A stretch of 64,000 nucleotides of DNA from Adiantum capillus-veneris (Eukaryota; Streptophyta; Polypodiopsida; Polypodiales; Pteridaceae), in the NCBI GenBank assembly GCA_014529385.2, contig CM043967.1:1185001-1249000 (forward strand), given 5' to 3'. Under the pieces are notes generated by a model. The model ran no database searches. It was given only the letters and a program-made list of their open reading frames with translations, and was not told the origin of the DNA. A program made the translations under genes and the position numbers. Every line of letters starts with the position of its first letter. The first letter of the stretch is position 1. This document shows positions 47,138 to 58,632 of the stretch, one piece after another.

Positions 47138-49394
47138 ATGGCGGAGCGTCCTGCTCCACGAGCCTCCAACCGGTCCATGCCAAGGTCGTCCCCACGTCAG
47201 CCTCCTGCTCCAACTTATCGAGGTCGCATTCCCAACGAGAGGTACTCTAAGAGTTTGTTTGCTTTTGAAGTTCCTTGAATGCATCTGCATCGGCGCAGAT
47301 CATTTGAGCCTATTTTCTGTGGCTTTCGTATGCGTGAATAGATTAGTGCTGATTTTAAATTTAATGCATAAGCGAGTACTGTTGAGTGCAAATAAGTGTA
47401 AGCCTGAGGGACCTGAGCCTAAGCGTAAGCGAGTACTCTTGAGTGAACAGTTGCCTGAGGGACCTGCGGCGGCGTAGATGTCTGCGGGACCCGCTTGGCT
47501 AGCTAATGAATTTAGTGTTATTAGCTTGGCTAAACGACCTGCGGCGGCGCAGATGTCTGCGGACTGCTTATCATTAGCTTTGCAATGCAATTTATTTTAT
47601 TTATATATGTGAAAAAGTAATGTATGAATTGCGTTTTTTGTCAAGATTCTTGGCTTTTTTGGTGTCTCGAAAGATTCTTCTTTCGATCCCACTACTTGCC
47701 AGAAAGTGGACACAATTGAACTTACCCGATTCATGCATGTATTCAGAGAAATTGCATAAGCTTTCTTCATGGGAGATTGAAGCTTGTCCTTGGTGGATTG
47801 ACATGGAGAAAGGCCATGTGCTCGCTCGTGAGAGAGACCTTAGAGATGCCATGCTTAGAGATGGAGCTTGTGATGTCAATCGAGCTTGTTTTGTGCCAGC
47901 TGCATTGGGTGATGTTCTTCCAGCACGCCCAATAATGCAATCAACACAGTCATCTTCAGGTATCGCAAAAAATTATTATTTGCATGTTTTGTCTTGACAT
48001 ATATAAACTTTGTATTATTAAAGTATTTTCGTTGAAAAGGGTGGTCTCGAAAAGGGAAGGAAGCTATAGCAGACACTACTGCAGTAGATGGTTTGATGAA
48101 GGAAGCTATGACATTATCACATGGTTGTACTATCACTTGTAATTATGATCCATATTATACTTCATGGTCGATTACATGGATTTTTTATCTAATTTTGAAC
48201 AATTTATTTCTCAAATATTGGTGGATCTTCTCGATTGTGTCGTGTCCTTTCCTTTGATTATCTAGATGATGTTATGATGCATGGCCAAACTAGTCATGAT
48301 TTTGATCAATGTATAGTTGTCACCGGAGATTACATTGCCATTTCCGGAGAATTTTCATTGGGAGTTAGGTCTCCATCTTGGTCTTTGGTTCATGAGCATA
48401 TGCTCAAGGCCTGCCAAAGAGATCTTGTTTATAGGCGAAGTGGCAAGTCAGTTGCGTGGGCTGCAGATTTCATTTTCCTGGACCTTCCTTATGGAGGTTT
48501 GATTAGTGGCTATGGTGTCAATCCTATGTGGGATAGGATCATAGAGGATCATGTTCGCGCAGGAATTCATCTCGCATGGAACACCTTATCGAAGACGGGA
48601 TGGTTGTTAATCATGGCCTCTTTTACGGGTTTGTAGCCTTTACCACTTTGAAGTACGTATTTGGAGTTCACATTTGAAAGTCATTACTCATTCATGTGGT
48701 AATTTTCATTTTAGGTGATTCACTTCGATGGGTGGAGAGGTTTAGCATTGCTTCCGACATGCAGATTTATTGACGGATAGTGGTGCTCCATCATACTCCC
48801 TTCAGCTACATAGAGACAGGAGGAGATAGAGTTGAGGTGATCATTATTTCTGATTTGTTGTTATCTTATACTTTTATTTAAGGCGTGTTTCCTTTGCAAA
48901 AGAAAAATAACATTTCTTTTATTGTATGCGTGTATTTTGAGACCTCGATGTTGTACATGGTGCATCGACGGGGTCCAACGCCGCCCACTTACATAGCTGA
49001 GAGCATGCCTTGTTTTCGAGCACTTGGCATGAGACTTACAGATTCTATCATGTAGCACTATATCCCGGATACCTCGATATCCATTTCCGCAACTGGGGTA
49101 CCTTGGCGTGGAGCATTGCAGCGGAGCACCTCATTTTTGGGTGCTTTTGTAGAGATGTTGTGCAGGAGTAGAGGCATTTGCTTGGAGTTTGGGTGCGGAA
49201 CGGCACCTATGTTGGTGGCATGTGCGGCTTCAGGGCGAGTGTGTGGTTCTTTGGACACTGATGAAAGTATTATTACAGGTTTTTTGCAGCCTATGTTACA
49301 TAGCAAAAAGCGGAACACAGAGGATTCTTCAGTTCCTACAGATTTGGAGAATGAGGGTGATAGGCCTATGGGTGGGAATCCTTTTGATGACTAG
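47138..49394 (+). pseudogene. DNA amino-methyltransferase-like gene (beta-class motif order), six exons, two nonsense codons
   Basis: Exons 47138-47241, 47646-47959, 48040-48123, 48266-48628, 48715-48836 and 48942-49394 all have GT-AG introns, agreeing phases, and sum to 1,440 nt (480 codons). The basic N-terminus (MAERPAPRASNRSMPR) is followed by a unique region with CPWWIDMEKGHVLARERDLR. Exon 4 holds DFIFLDLPYGG, equivalent to the DPPY catalytic motif of N6-adenine/N4-cytosine methylases, and LSKTGWLLIMASFTG. Exon 6 holds RSTSFLGAFVEMLCRSRG then LEFGCGTAPMLVACAASGRV, a SAM-binding motif I. Catalytic motif before motif I is the beta-class order. Acidic tail ends GGNPFDD. Stops at 48771 (TGA) and 49053 (TAG) interrupt it. 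Substrate is inferred. Confidence 0.75.
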
Positions 49395-49607
49395 TGAGGC
49401 TCCCATCCCATAGCTGGACTTTTTTTACACTTTTGGACACTCTAAGTGTGCTTTGGTTTTCCTATTTCATTGTGTGTTTAATGATCTCTAAGTATGCCTT
49501 GGATTTAATATTGCTTAGATGGTTGTGGTTGTGAAGAAGGATCTCATTACACTAATTGATCAGTTTATAATTTTTTATTTTTTTTGTGAAGTATATTGCC
49601 CGTCTAC

Positions 49608-49729
49608 GTTGAAGCAGAGGCGAGACGAATGGCATCAGATAATCGCTTTGATTTACAGCTTCTCCAGCAAGCTCACATTCGCAATATTTTTGTTGATGAT
49701 GCGTGTGACTCTTCATAGGAGGATGTTTT
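49608..49729 (+). other. Exon-like open stretch downstream of the methyltransferase
   Basis: After a gaag acceptor-like site, a frame reads VYVEAEARRMASDNRFDLQ and then LLQQAHIRNIFVDD to a stop at about 49729. The amphipathic, Gln/Ala-rich text looks coding, but I cannot assign it. It could be a third gene's last exon or an alternative end of the methyltransferase. Confidence 0.3.
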
Positions 49730-49744
49730 CTTCATAGAAGTATC

Positions 49745-50230
49745 AATTTGCAAATTTTGTCATATACTCTTCTTGATAATTTTGCAATGTAAAATTAGCA
49801 TTTTCTTCAACGTTAAAAGATAATGGTCACACCTTTAGATATATTTTTCATTTTAGTTTTGTATCAATGTGTTGTGTTAAAAATTTAGAACCGAGGATTG
49901 CATTTCAAAGAGGTTCTCTTTGCTTTTGAACTCGCTGCATTTCCTAAAATTTTAGTATGTTTGGGTTTACTATTGCAAGATGGTCGTGAAGTATCTCACC
50001 TATAGAAGTTCCTATTCACCTATAGAAGTTTCAATTCAGAAATTTTGCAATGTACTCTTTTTGTAAATTTGCAATGTAAAATTCTTGTGTGCCTCAAGGT
50101 TGAAAGATTAATGGTTTGATCTTTGGATACATTATATTTGTCAATTTGTATCAATGTGTTGTGTTAAAAAGTTAGAACCACGGATTGCATTTGAAAGAGG
50201 TTCTCTATGCTTTCAAACTCGCTCGATTTT
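49745..50230. repeat. MULE right subterminal direct repeat, two units
   Basis: tatcaatgtgttgtgttaaa, agaaccgaggattgcattt and aaagaggttctct recur, offset 287 bp (for example 49861 and 50148). Both units are introduced by a tttgcaatgtaaaatt phrase. Confidence 0.9.
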
Positions 50231-50272
50231 TTCAATCCCTCGAAATATTTTGCTCGCCTTCTCGCGATACTC
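50219..50272 (-). repeat. MULE right terminal inverted repeat
   Basis: On the minus strand it reads GAGTATCGCGAGAAGGC then GAGCAAAATATTTCGAG and TCGAGCGA. Confidence 0.7.
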
Positions 50273-50281
50273 AAACCAAAG
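50273..50281. repeat. 9-bp target site duplication, right copy
   Basis: aaaccaaag, identical to 42795-42803. Confidence 0.88.
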
Positions 50282-50413
50282 CCATCATGGTGGACCACAC
50301 TACCTTGGAGTTAACGCTTCATTACTAAACTTGGAAAAATATGGTTGACCACTTTAAGTGCAATCTAGTCTCCACCAAGGCTCCTTGCCTCAAGGTTCAC
50401 CTGGTCACAGGTG

Positions 50414-50455
<42 letters not shown>

Positions 50456-51751
50456 TTCTAACCTGTAGATGGCTTCATGAGGCATACTCTCCATCTTTAT
50501 ATCCCTCTCCTACCTCGCACGCGGGGAGCTTGCACATGATACATAACATAACTTTTAAACAATATGTCAGACTCACATAAATCGCTTGAAGGGCATCATG
50601 CCCAAGTTTTTTTTTTTAAAGTACACAAGTGAGACTCGCCGCCCTAGGCGGCGATGATGTTTTTGGTAGCAATAGGAGTGTACTTGCATACAAAGAGTGG
50701 TTGAATTCATTTTGGGAGTTGTCACTTCCAACCAAAAATGATCAACCATGCAAGTGTGATGTTCTGCTCGGTGAATGATGTCTTTCCCTCTTGTTGGCAA
50801 AGTGAATATGGTAGTCATCCAATAGTTAAAGTGACTACATCTAGTGATACCTCTTATTACATACATTGAAAACAATTAGAAACTTCTTTGGCAATCTCTT
50901 GCTAGGCATATCCTCTCATAAATGCATTCCAAGAGTTCCATGGGACTTACATTCAAACTTAATCAACACTCATACTCTTTGACGATGAGGTCAAGTGCCT
51001 CTTAGCCTACTATTAATGATCTCTTGCTAGGCATATCCTCTCATAAATGCATTCCAAGGGACTACATTCAGATAGAAAGCATCACTCGATACGCTTTGAC
51101 AATGGTCAAGTGCTTCTCCCGGGGGATTCACTCTATATACAAAATGGGATGTCACCTGTGAGTGGATAACTTTGATAAAACCCCTATATACGACTCACAT
51201 TAGGGAATATGACCCCCCTTTTGATGCTTATACGATAATCAATGAAGAAAAATATCATACCCCTATCTTACTCTTAGTGGGTCGCTGCGAGACGGACGTC
51301 TGTAGCATAGCAATCTGGCACTAACATAATGTCAATACTCAGGGAAGTGACTCGGAGGGGGCACGGAGACAACTTGAGATCATCAATCTCAAGAAGTGAA
51401 CCTTAACAAGCAAACACAACAACTCTACAAGAAAACCAAAAATCAATGATCACGGGAATCTACATATGTCCTTTCTCACAACTCTAGTTCATCACGCCAT
51501 TTCGGCACTCGAATGGACTCAAAATGCAACGAAACTTTAGGAGGAGGTCTAGGACACCTAGGGGCACTATCCTACCAAGTCTGGTTGTTATCCGACAAGG
51601 TACCAAAATCACGATCCATCATGAAAAAGGTCCTGAAAACTGCAACAGAACTATCCAGAAAGGTCGCCCTATTGTCTAAGAACACTCTCCTAGGTCAAAA
51701 CGACTAAAAACAGTGATTTAAGTACTCAAATTTTTAATTAAGGCTCACAGA
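50282..51751. other. No recognisable gene; microsatellite and short duplication
   Basis: (CA)n at 50417-50450. A phrase starting gatctcttgctaggcatatc, continuing through cataaatgcattccaag to caagtgcytc, occurs at about 50893-51001 and again at 51021-51115, a diverged duplication with a period of about 128 bp. Confidence 0.5.
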
Positions 51752-52190
51752 TGCGTAGTCGTGAACCGCAACAAAATTGACAATGCTTACACTAATTAAG
51801 GAGCAAAGAAAGAGGAACACAATGCAAGTTTCTGAATCAAAAATGGATTACCCAATCATTAGTTGCGATGATTACAAGTTGGAGCAGAATTGTAACTTGA
51901 GCGTACGTACATTAGAGCTCTTTTCTTCTCTAAAGATAAGCATTCTATCACATTAAGGTTATTGACCTTTATACCTAGGGCATTCTAAATGGCTAGTGAC
52001 CGGCTCACATGGACCTTTACAATTGTCATGATAGAATTACAACTCAGGGAATCGACTACTACTCTGGAATTAGGATATACACAGAGTATCACCACACTAG
52101 CTCAAAAAACTAATAAACTACAAATGTGGTGTCCGACTACATGTCCGGCCAGGTGGGCACCCGTTTGATCTATCTCTTAACATTCCCCCC
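51752..52190 (-). repeat. LTR (3' LTR of a minus-strand element); inverted partner at 60881-61306
   Basis: On the minus strand it runs TGTTAAGAG...CTACGCA and is preceded by a purine tract GGAAGGGGGGAA (52191-52202), so it reads as the 3' LTR of the element lying to its right. It matches 60881-61306 in inverted orientation at roughly 85-90% by eye. Confidence 0.72.
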
Positions 52191-53681
52191 TTCCTAATTC
52201 ATGTTGTCCCTTGACAAGAGCTTGTGCAATCTTGTCATAGGGTTGTCTTCAGCTTTGTCTTCAAGGTTGGTCTTTAACATGGGAATTTCTTTGTCGTTGA
52301 TTTTGCTCCTCCCTTCCTTGACGGCTTCATATCTGCCATGTTGTTGATACGTGATTTGATCTTTGATTTTTGAGGCAACTTTTCTTCTTGTTGCACATTC
52401 TTCTCTTTGTTGCCAGTCTCGATCGCCGTGAAGATGGATGTTGATGTGTCTGAGCTTGTAGAACTGATCCTCTTTGTGGCGTGGACTTTATGATGGTTTT
52501 TCTTTGAAGGTCCACTGTAATTTGAGTTTTCCACAATAGGTAGCCAATGTTGAAGCACTGTGTGAGCTATGTATGGTTGTTGTGGATAGCTCGCTTGCTG
52601 AGTTTTTCATTGCTTGTCGTTGTAATCCATTCTTTGACTTGCCATTGTTTGATGGAGCTTTGTTGTCGACCTTGGAGATAAAATATTCTCTTGATAATTA
52701 TATGGAGACCTGCAATTTTTTCTCCAAGTCATTGTCGATTGATTTGGGTAGCCATTTTCTTATTGTTGATGTAGAAGGAATATATACAAGAAGATGATGT
52801 GATTCTAGATTAGGGTCTAAAACTTGGATGACCAAAGGAAAAAAACCCGGTGGGAAAAAAGTGCCTTTGGTATACGCTCTTATTGGAGTTGAACATTTGG
52901 ACTTGAAGTACCTGTCATGCAATGTGAGTGCTTGGGAGAAACAAAGGAAGAGTTCCTAATGCAAGTGCCAATTATGGGACACTCTATATGCATACGAGAA
53001 ATTGGTCAAACAAAAGCATGTAGTGTAAGAGATGGAGTTGATGGGTGCTTCAAGAAACAAATGTAGCACATGTGACATCAAAGGACGTCTCAATAGCTTC
53101 CATATTTCCAAGAAGGGTTTTTGATGTAGAATCTTGTCCACTCATACCTCACTGTGCTAAGTGTGTGAGTGTCTTTTGGACTTCCGCCTTCACTTACCAC
53201 TATACTACAACTACTTCGACTCTTAGGCTCACCTATACCAGCATGAGCGACACAACGTAATGATGCTCAACTCTTCCAGCTTGAGTAGTACCTAGAATAA
53301 CTAAGATGCTTATACCACAGAGAATATTACATGAAGGTTTGGGACTAACACCTCACTCATTTAGTGGCTTAGCTGCTCGACTCTGACTTTTATGCCATGT
53401 ATGTTTAATGGCGACTTGGAATTACCTATTCAAGGCTAGAAAACCAATTCCATAAGTTCTAGAAATTTAGGCCTTTTCCATTGTGTTGGTCTTTGAATGC
53501 CACCATTTTGTTGAGTAGGTTAGGAAATTTTGGCCCCTCTTGACTTGCTTGTCGTATGTTGTCACTACTTTATGAAACAAGTTCTACAGCTGTTGTAGAG
53601 ACTGATGGAGCCTTTGCTTTATCTCCCATGAGAAGTGATTGTTGATGTGTTTGGGTTCTTTGTGATTGATTTTCCACTAGC
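52191..53681 (-). pseudogene. Minus-strand LTR-element coding remnant with W-L-P-K repeats, part 2
   Basis: Broken minus-strand frames include KCSTPIRAYTKGTFFPPGFF and IRKWLPKSIDNDLEKK (near 52750) and LQHWLPIVENSNY (near 52540), sharing the W-L-P core with repeats on the other side of the copia insertion (58865-59520). A Lys/Ser-rich C-terminal stretch follows (52558-52274). I do not recognise the protein. Confidence 0.45.
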
Positions 53682-53908
53682 TATTACCATATACATGTGG
53701 TAGTGATGTGTGTGAACACACTAGGACCGCCGGGGCATTTTTTCCCTCTTTAGGAGGTTTTTTCCCCCGTGCATTGTATATACGCCCATCACTCTAGGGC
53801 TATCTATCTTTCCATTGCACACTAAGTAACACACTCTCTATTGTGTGCCTTGAGCTTCCTTCGTCTTCTCCAAGCTGTGTGTGTTTCTCTGCAACCCTAA
53901 TTCCAACA
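53682..53908 (+). repeat. Copia 5' LTR with TATA box
   Basis: Contains the TATA element tatata at 53777-53782 downstream of CT/T-rich and gggggaa-type runs. It begins TATTACC where the 3' LTR begins TGTTACC; the lost G is in the terminal dinucleotide needed for integration. Confidence 0.95.
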
Positions 53909-53910
53909 AT

Positions 53911-53922
53911 TGGTATCAGAGC
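53911..53922 (+). promoter_or_regulatory. Primer-binding site (Met-tRNA)
   Basis: tggtatcagagc two bases after the 5' LTR. Confidence 0.96.
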
Positions 53923-54270
53923 AGGTCACGTCCTCCCGGGCTTAGTCGCCAGCTGCTCCAGCACACGCCTGCTCACTTTCTCCGATTTCAGTGAGCTTTG
54001 GCGAGCGTTCGCAGGTCGACAAATATTTTGGGGGAGTTCGAGGAGCTCGGTCTGCTCAGAATTTTGATTTGGGCTCATTTCGGCCTCCGTTTCCACTACG
54101 GGCAGTACTGCACAGGCTATTTCGTCATTTTGTGCAGATTTTCTGTCAGTGCCGTTTTCTGCATAACAGGTGCCTTATAGTCTTCTACGGTTTGTGCTAT
54201 ATAGCACAAGTTGTTCCCGCTCCATTTCTCCTATTTTCGGGCAGTTTTCACATCAGGTGCAGCATTTACC

Positions 54271-57200
54271 ATGGCTGACAACAACAACACAGATGTGTTC
54301 AAGATGTTTGCTGCTGAGGACAGGTTGGATGGGGACAACTACCCTATGTGGGCTTATATGATGCAACATGTTCTTGTGTCAAAAGGTGTCTGGAACATTG
54401 TGCAGGGCATTGATGTACGTCCTGGTTCTGAAGATGTAGGCGATGTTGAGGATGTTGCAGGTCTTGCTGCAAGGATTGCAGCTGTTAGAGTTGTTTTGCC
54501 TACAGCAGAACAAGCTCGTTGGGATGTTAAGGATGCGCAGGCTCATGCATTGATTGCGTTGTCTGTGAAGCGCACCATTATTCCTCACATCCGTTCAGCA
54601 AAATCTGCAAAACAGGCTTGGGATATTCTAGCAGGTCTTTATGCAAGCCGCAATGAGGCTAAAATTGCTTTGCTGCGTAAAGAGCTAGAGTCGAAGATTA
54701 TGCATGAGGAAGATGATATGGACACTTTCCTTGCTAGTGTCAAGGATATCAATGAGCAACTCATTTCTGCAGGTGAAGTCATTTCTGACAGTTCCCTTGT
54801 GCAGACTGTTCTTGATGCCTTACCAGATTCCTACCAGACTTTTGCTAGTACTTGGAGACTGATGACCCAAGGAAATCCTGAAGTTGTCAAGTTTGATGCA
54901 TTATGCACATTGCTGTTGCAAGAGTCACTTTCTAGAAAAAACAGGACTAGGCAGCGTGCAGTTGAAGAGGCTTTTATTGCTTCTCAAAGAAAGGGTGGTA
55001 ACAGTAATGCAGCCACTTCTTATGGTTCTGCTGCGAGTGGCAAAAATTCTGTTCCTAATGCTTCTACTGGCAGCACTTCGTCTGGCAATTCTGGTGATAA
55101 GGGCAAAAAGAAGATGCGTTGCCATTATTGTAAAGCCAATGATCACTTGATCAAGTCGTGTCCTAAGTTGAAGGCCAAAGAGGCTAAGAAGAAAGAGGGT
55201 GGTTCCACTGCAAATGCTGGTTCCACTACAAATGCAGCCATTGTTGAGTCTTCTGTGAAAGGAGATTGTGATGCTGATGTTGATGCAGAATGGGCTTTTA
55301 GCGCAGAGTGCACTTACAATCCTGCTGTCCATGATGCATGCTTGTGGGTTGCTGCAGATTCACATGTGTGGTATTTCGACAGTGGTGCTACAAAGCACAT
55401 TACCTCACATCGTGAATTGTTTACCTCTCTCGAGTCTGTCCCTCATGGGAATTCAGTCACTTGTGCCAACAACGCCTCTTATCCAGTTCAGGGAGTTGGA
55501 AAGATTGTGCTCACTGCTGCTAATGGCAGTTCCTTCACACTTGTTGATGCACTTTATGTACCTGGGATCAAGAAGAATCTATTGTCTGTATCCGCACTTG
55601 CTAGACTTGGACTTGTAGTCAAATTTGTGGGTGACAGATGTACAGTTCATGATCTCAGTTTTGGTGATGAAATTGTTGCATCTGGGCTTTTGTGCCGTGG
55701 GCTGTATAAGCTCACTTTGTATGACAAGTGTGGACAAAATTTTGCAAATGCTGTTGCAGATTCAAGGGCTATTTCAGATGCAAAACTTTGGCATGCACGT
55801 TTTGGTCATCTGAATTTTGCCAGTTTGCTGCGTTTGCAGAAATCTGATATGGTTGCTTCTTTGCCGCCTCTTGAAGCACCTATCAAACATGTTTGTGAAG
55901 GCTGTATTCTGGGTAAAATGCAGCGTTCTAAGTTTCCAAAGGATGGTTCAGTTAGGGCCACATGCAGGTTGCAGCTTGTGCATAGTGATGTTTGTGGGCC
56001 CATGCAAACTCCGTCCTTGGGCAATTACCTGTACTTCGTGACTTTCATTGATGATTACTCCAGGCATGCATGGGTATTTCCGCTTAAAGCAAAGTCCGAA
56101 GTTTTTATGTGCTTCAAACAATTTTTGGCTATGGCTGAAAATGTCTCAAAATGTACTATGGGCACCCTCCGTTCCGATCGAGGGGGGGAGTATATGTCTC
56201 ATGAATTTAATGCATTTCTGGCTAGTCGTGGGATAAAACACCAATGTACAGTGCCTTATACACCTCAGCAAAATGGTGTTGCTGAGAGGAAAAACAGGTC
56301 ACTAACGGAAATGGCACGATGTATGGTCAAAAGTCAAGCTTTGCCGCATTCTTTTTGGCTTGAGGCCATCATGTGTGCCACTTATGTACTTAACAGGTGT
56401 CCTACGAAAGCTTTGCAGTCTATTACTCCATATGAAGCATGGCATGATAGAAAACCTTCTATTGAGCACATGCGTGTTTTTGGCTGTTTGGCATATGCTT
56501 TGGTGCCACAAGTGCAGCGCAGAAAATTGGATGATAAGGCTGTCAAATGTATTTTTGTTGGTTATAGTGCTGAAAGCAAAGGTTACAGGTTGTATCATCC
56601 GCAAACAAAACGTATTTTGGTTTCACGGGATGTAGTGTTTGTGGAAGATTCTGTTCAACCCTTGCTGTCATGTACTAGAGACAGTAATGTAAGCTCACAG
56701 GACATTTATGACACTTTGTTGCCTCTTTTCAGTGGTGGAAATACGAATGTAAGTTCCAATGAGGCAAATGTACAGCCTATGGGGGTTTCTGAAAATGTTT
56801 TAGAACAGCCTATTACTGATGCAGATGTACATGATGTACTTGATGAGGAAAGGGCTGAAAATGAGCAGGCTAGAGGTATGCCAAAATGGCTGGTGCACAC
56901 TTTGCGTGACAGTAAATTGGATGCACCTTTATCTAGTCGTACTCGTTCAGGCTCTCGCCATGCATCTTATGCATCAGATTGTTATGCTTTGGCTGTGTCT
57001 AGTTTACATGATGTTGAGGAGCCTCTGTCTTTTGATGAAGCACAGAATTCAGAAAATTGGATTGCTGCCATGAAATCAGAATATGATGCACTTATAGAGA
57101 ATGACACATGGACTTTATGTGATTTGCCTCCTGGCAAAAAGGCCATTGGTACGAAGTGGGTTTACAAGTTGAAACGCAAGCCGGATGGTGAGATCGATCG

Positions 57201-58557
57201 CCATAAGGCTCGACTTGTTGCAAAGGGTTATGCACAACAAAAAGGCATAGATTATGAAGAGACTTTTGCTCCCACTTGTCGTATGACTACTGTGCGTTTT
57301 CTATGTGCATTGGCAGCTCATTTTGGTTGGGATGTACATCAATCAGACATTGTTACTGCTTTCTTGAATGGTGACATATTTGAGGAAGTTTATGTAACGT
57401 AGCCTCGCGGTTTTGTCATAAAAGGACAAGAGGACAAAGTGTGCAAATGTAAGAAGGCTTTGTATGGGTTGAAGCAATCTCCTCGTGCTTGGTATGAGAA
57501 AGCTGACACTCATTTGGTTAAACGAGGCTTTCGTAACAGTCCAACAGAAAGCACATTGTATGTAAAGCGTGAGGATGATGTATTTCTCATTGTGGTTCTT
57601 TATGTTGATGATTTGCTGATCACTGGACCAAATGAGAGACATATTGCTGAATTTAAGGCTGATTTGAATGCTACTTTCAAGATGAAAGATTTGGGGCTGT
57701 TGCATCATTACTTGGGTATACAGTTTAAGCAGTGTGATGGTGGTATTGCCTTGTGTCAGAAAAGTTACATAGAGACATTGCTATGTAAGTTTGGACTTGA
57801 AGATTGCAAACCTATTGCCACTCCCATGGAAACAGGTTTGAAGTTGAGTCTACATGATGCTGGCGATCCTGCTGATGTCACTCTTTACCAAACTGCTGTT
57901 GGCTGCCTCATTTATGTATGCAACACGAGGCCAGATATTCAGTTTGCAGTCTCGCAGGTCAGCAGATTTATGCATAGCCCAGGGTCTAAGCATTGGCAGG
58001 CTGTCAAGAGGATTTTCCGCTACCTTAGTGGCACTTTACATCTTGGCTTGTTTTATCCCAAGGGGGGATCATTGCCGCCAGACTTACATGCTTTTTCGGA
58101 CTCAGATTGGGCTGGTTGTTTTGACACACGAGTGTCCACAAGTGGTTTTTGTTTCATGCTTGGCAGTTCATGTATATCATGGTTGAGCAAGAAGCAACCT
58201 ACTGTGGCCACTTCGAGTTGTGAGGCTGAGTACATGGCAGTCTTCACAGCTACGGTTGAGTGTGTATGGCTCAGACGCCTTATGGCTGACTTGGGTGTTG
58301 GACAGGACACTGCCAACACTATCTACACTGACAGTCAGAGCGCATTGGCAGTTGCGAGGAACCCAGTTTTTCATGCTCGCACAAAGCACATTGAGGTGCA
58401 TTACCACTATGTCAGGGAGAGGCTCTCAGCAGGAGAGATCAGCTTGGCTTATGTGCCAACACAGGACAACCTTGCAGATCTTTTCACAAAGGCATTGTCT
58501 CGTGAGAAGCTTGAAGCTTTCCGCAAAGCTTTGGGCTTACTCCCCTTTGTGGACTGA
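54271..58557 (+). pseudogene. Copia gag-pol polyprotein with one in-frame stop
   Basis: The start MADNNNTDVFKMFAAEDRLD at 54271 is the first sensible ATG after a 360-bp leader and begins a typical copia gag. In order: UBN2 gag to about residue 230; zinc knuckle CHYCKANDHLIKSC (near 55120); protease WYFDSGATKHIT (55370); integrase zinc region LWHARFGHLNF...CEGCILGK; catalytic HSDVCGPMQTPS, LRSDRGGEYMSHEF and GVAERKNRSLTEMA; RT with KWVYKLKRKPDGEIDRHKAR and VLYVDDLLITG (57600); RNase H with FSDSDWAGCFDTRVSTSGF, SSCEAEYMAVF and HIEVHYHYVRE; end GLLPFVD. The frame totals 1,429 codons. The sole break is TAG at 57400-57402, where copia proteins usually have Gln before PRGF. Confidence 0.95.
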
Positions 58558-58620
58558 TCCTGTCCTCAGGGCATGGCACTTCCCTTTACTCATGTGCCAG
58601 CTCTCGTTCACCGCATCACT

Positions 58621-58632
58621 CCAGGGGGGATT
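58621..58632 (+). promoter_or_regulatory. Polypurine tract
   Basis: ccaggggggatt directly before the 3' LTR. Confidence 0.9.

Larger units (their letters stand above)
42804..50272. mobile_element. Mutator-like element carrying a transposase and a DNA methyltransferase-like gene
   Basis: The 7,469-bp element starts GAGAAATCCC and, read inward from 50272 on the minus strand, GAGTATCGCG. The two ends share CGAGCAAA(A)TAT, TC-GAG and TCGAGCGA in the same order over about 54 bp, forming diverged terminal inverted repeats. A perfect 9-bp duplication flanks it. Inside are subterminal tandem repeats at both ends, a MULE-type transposase on the minus strand (43640-46783) and a six-exon methyltransferase-like gene on the plus strand (47138-49394), 354 bp apart and divergent. 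Both genes are broken by a few point lesions, so the element is a recently dead copy. The pairing is the standout observation of this window. Confidence 0.85.

Noticed and set aside
48199-48265. Upstream extension of methyltransferase exon 4 as an open frame starting near 48199
   Set aside because: The stretch has no acceptor site, whereas the AG at 48264-48265 gives an in-phase junction with exon 3.
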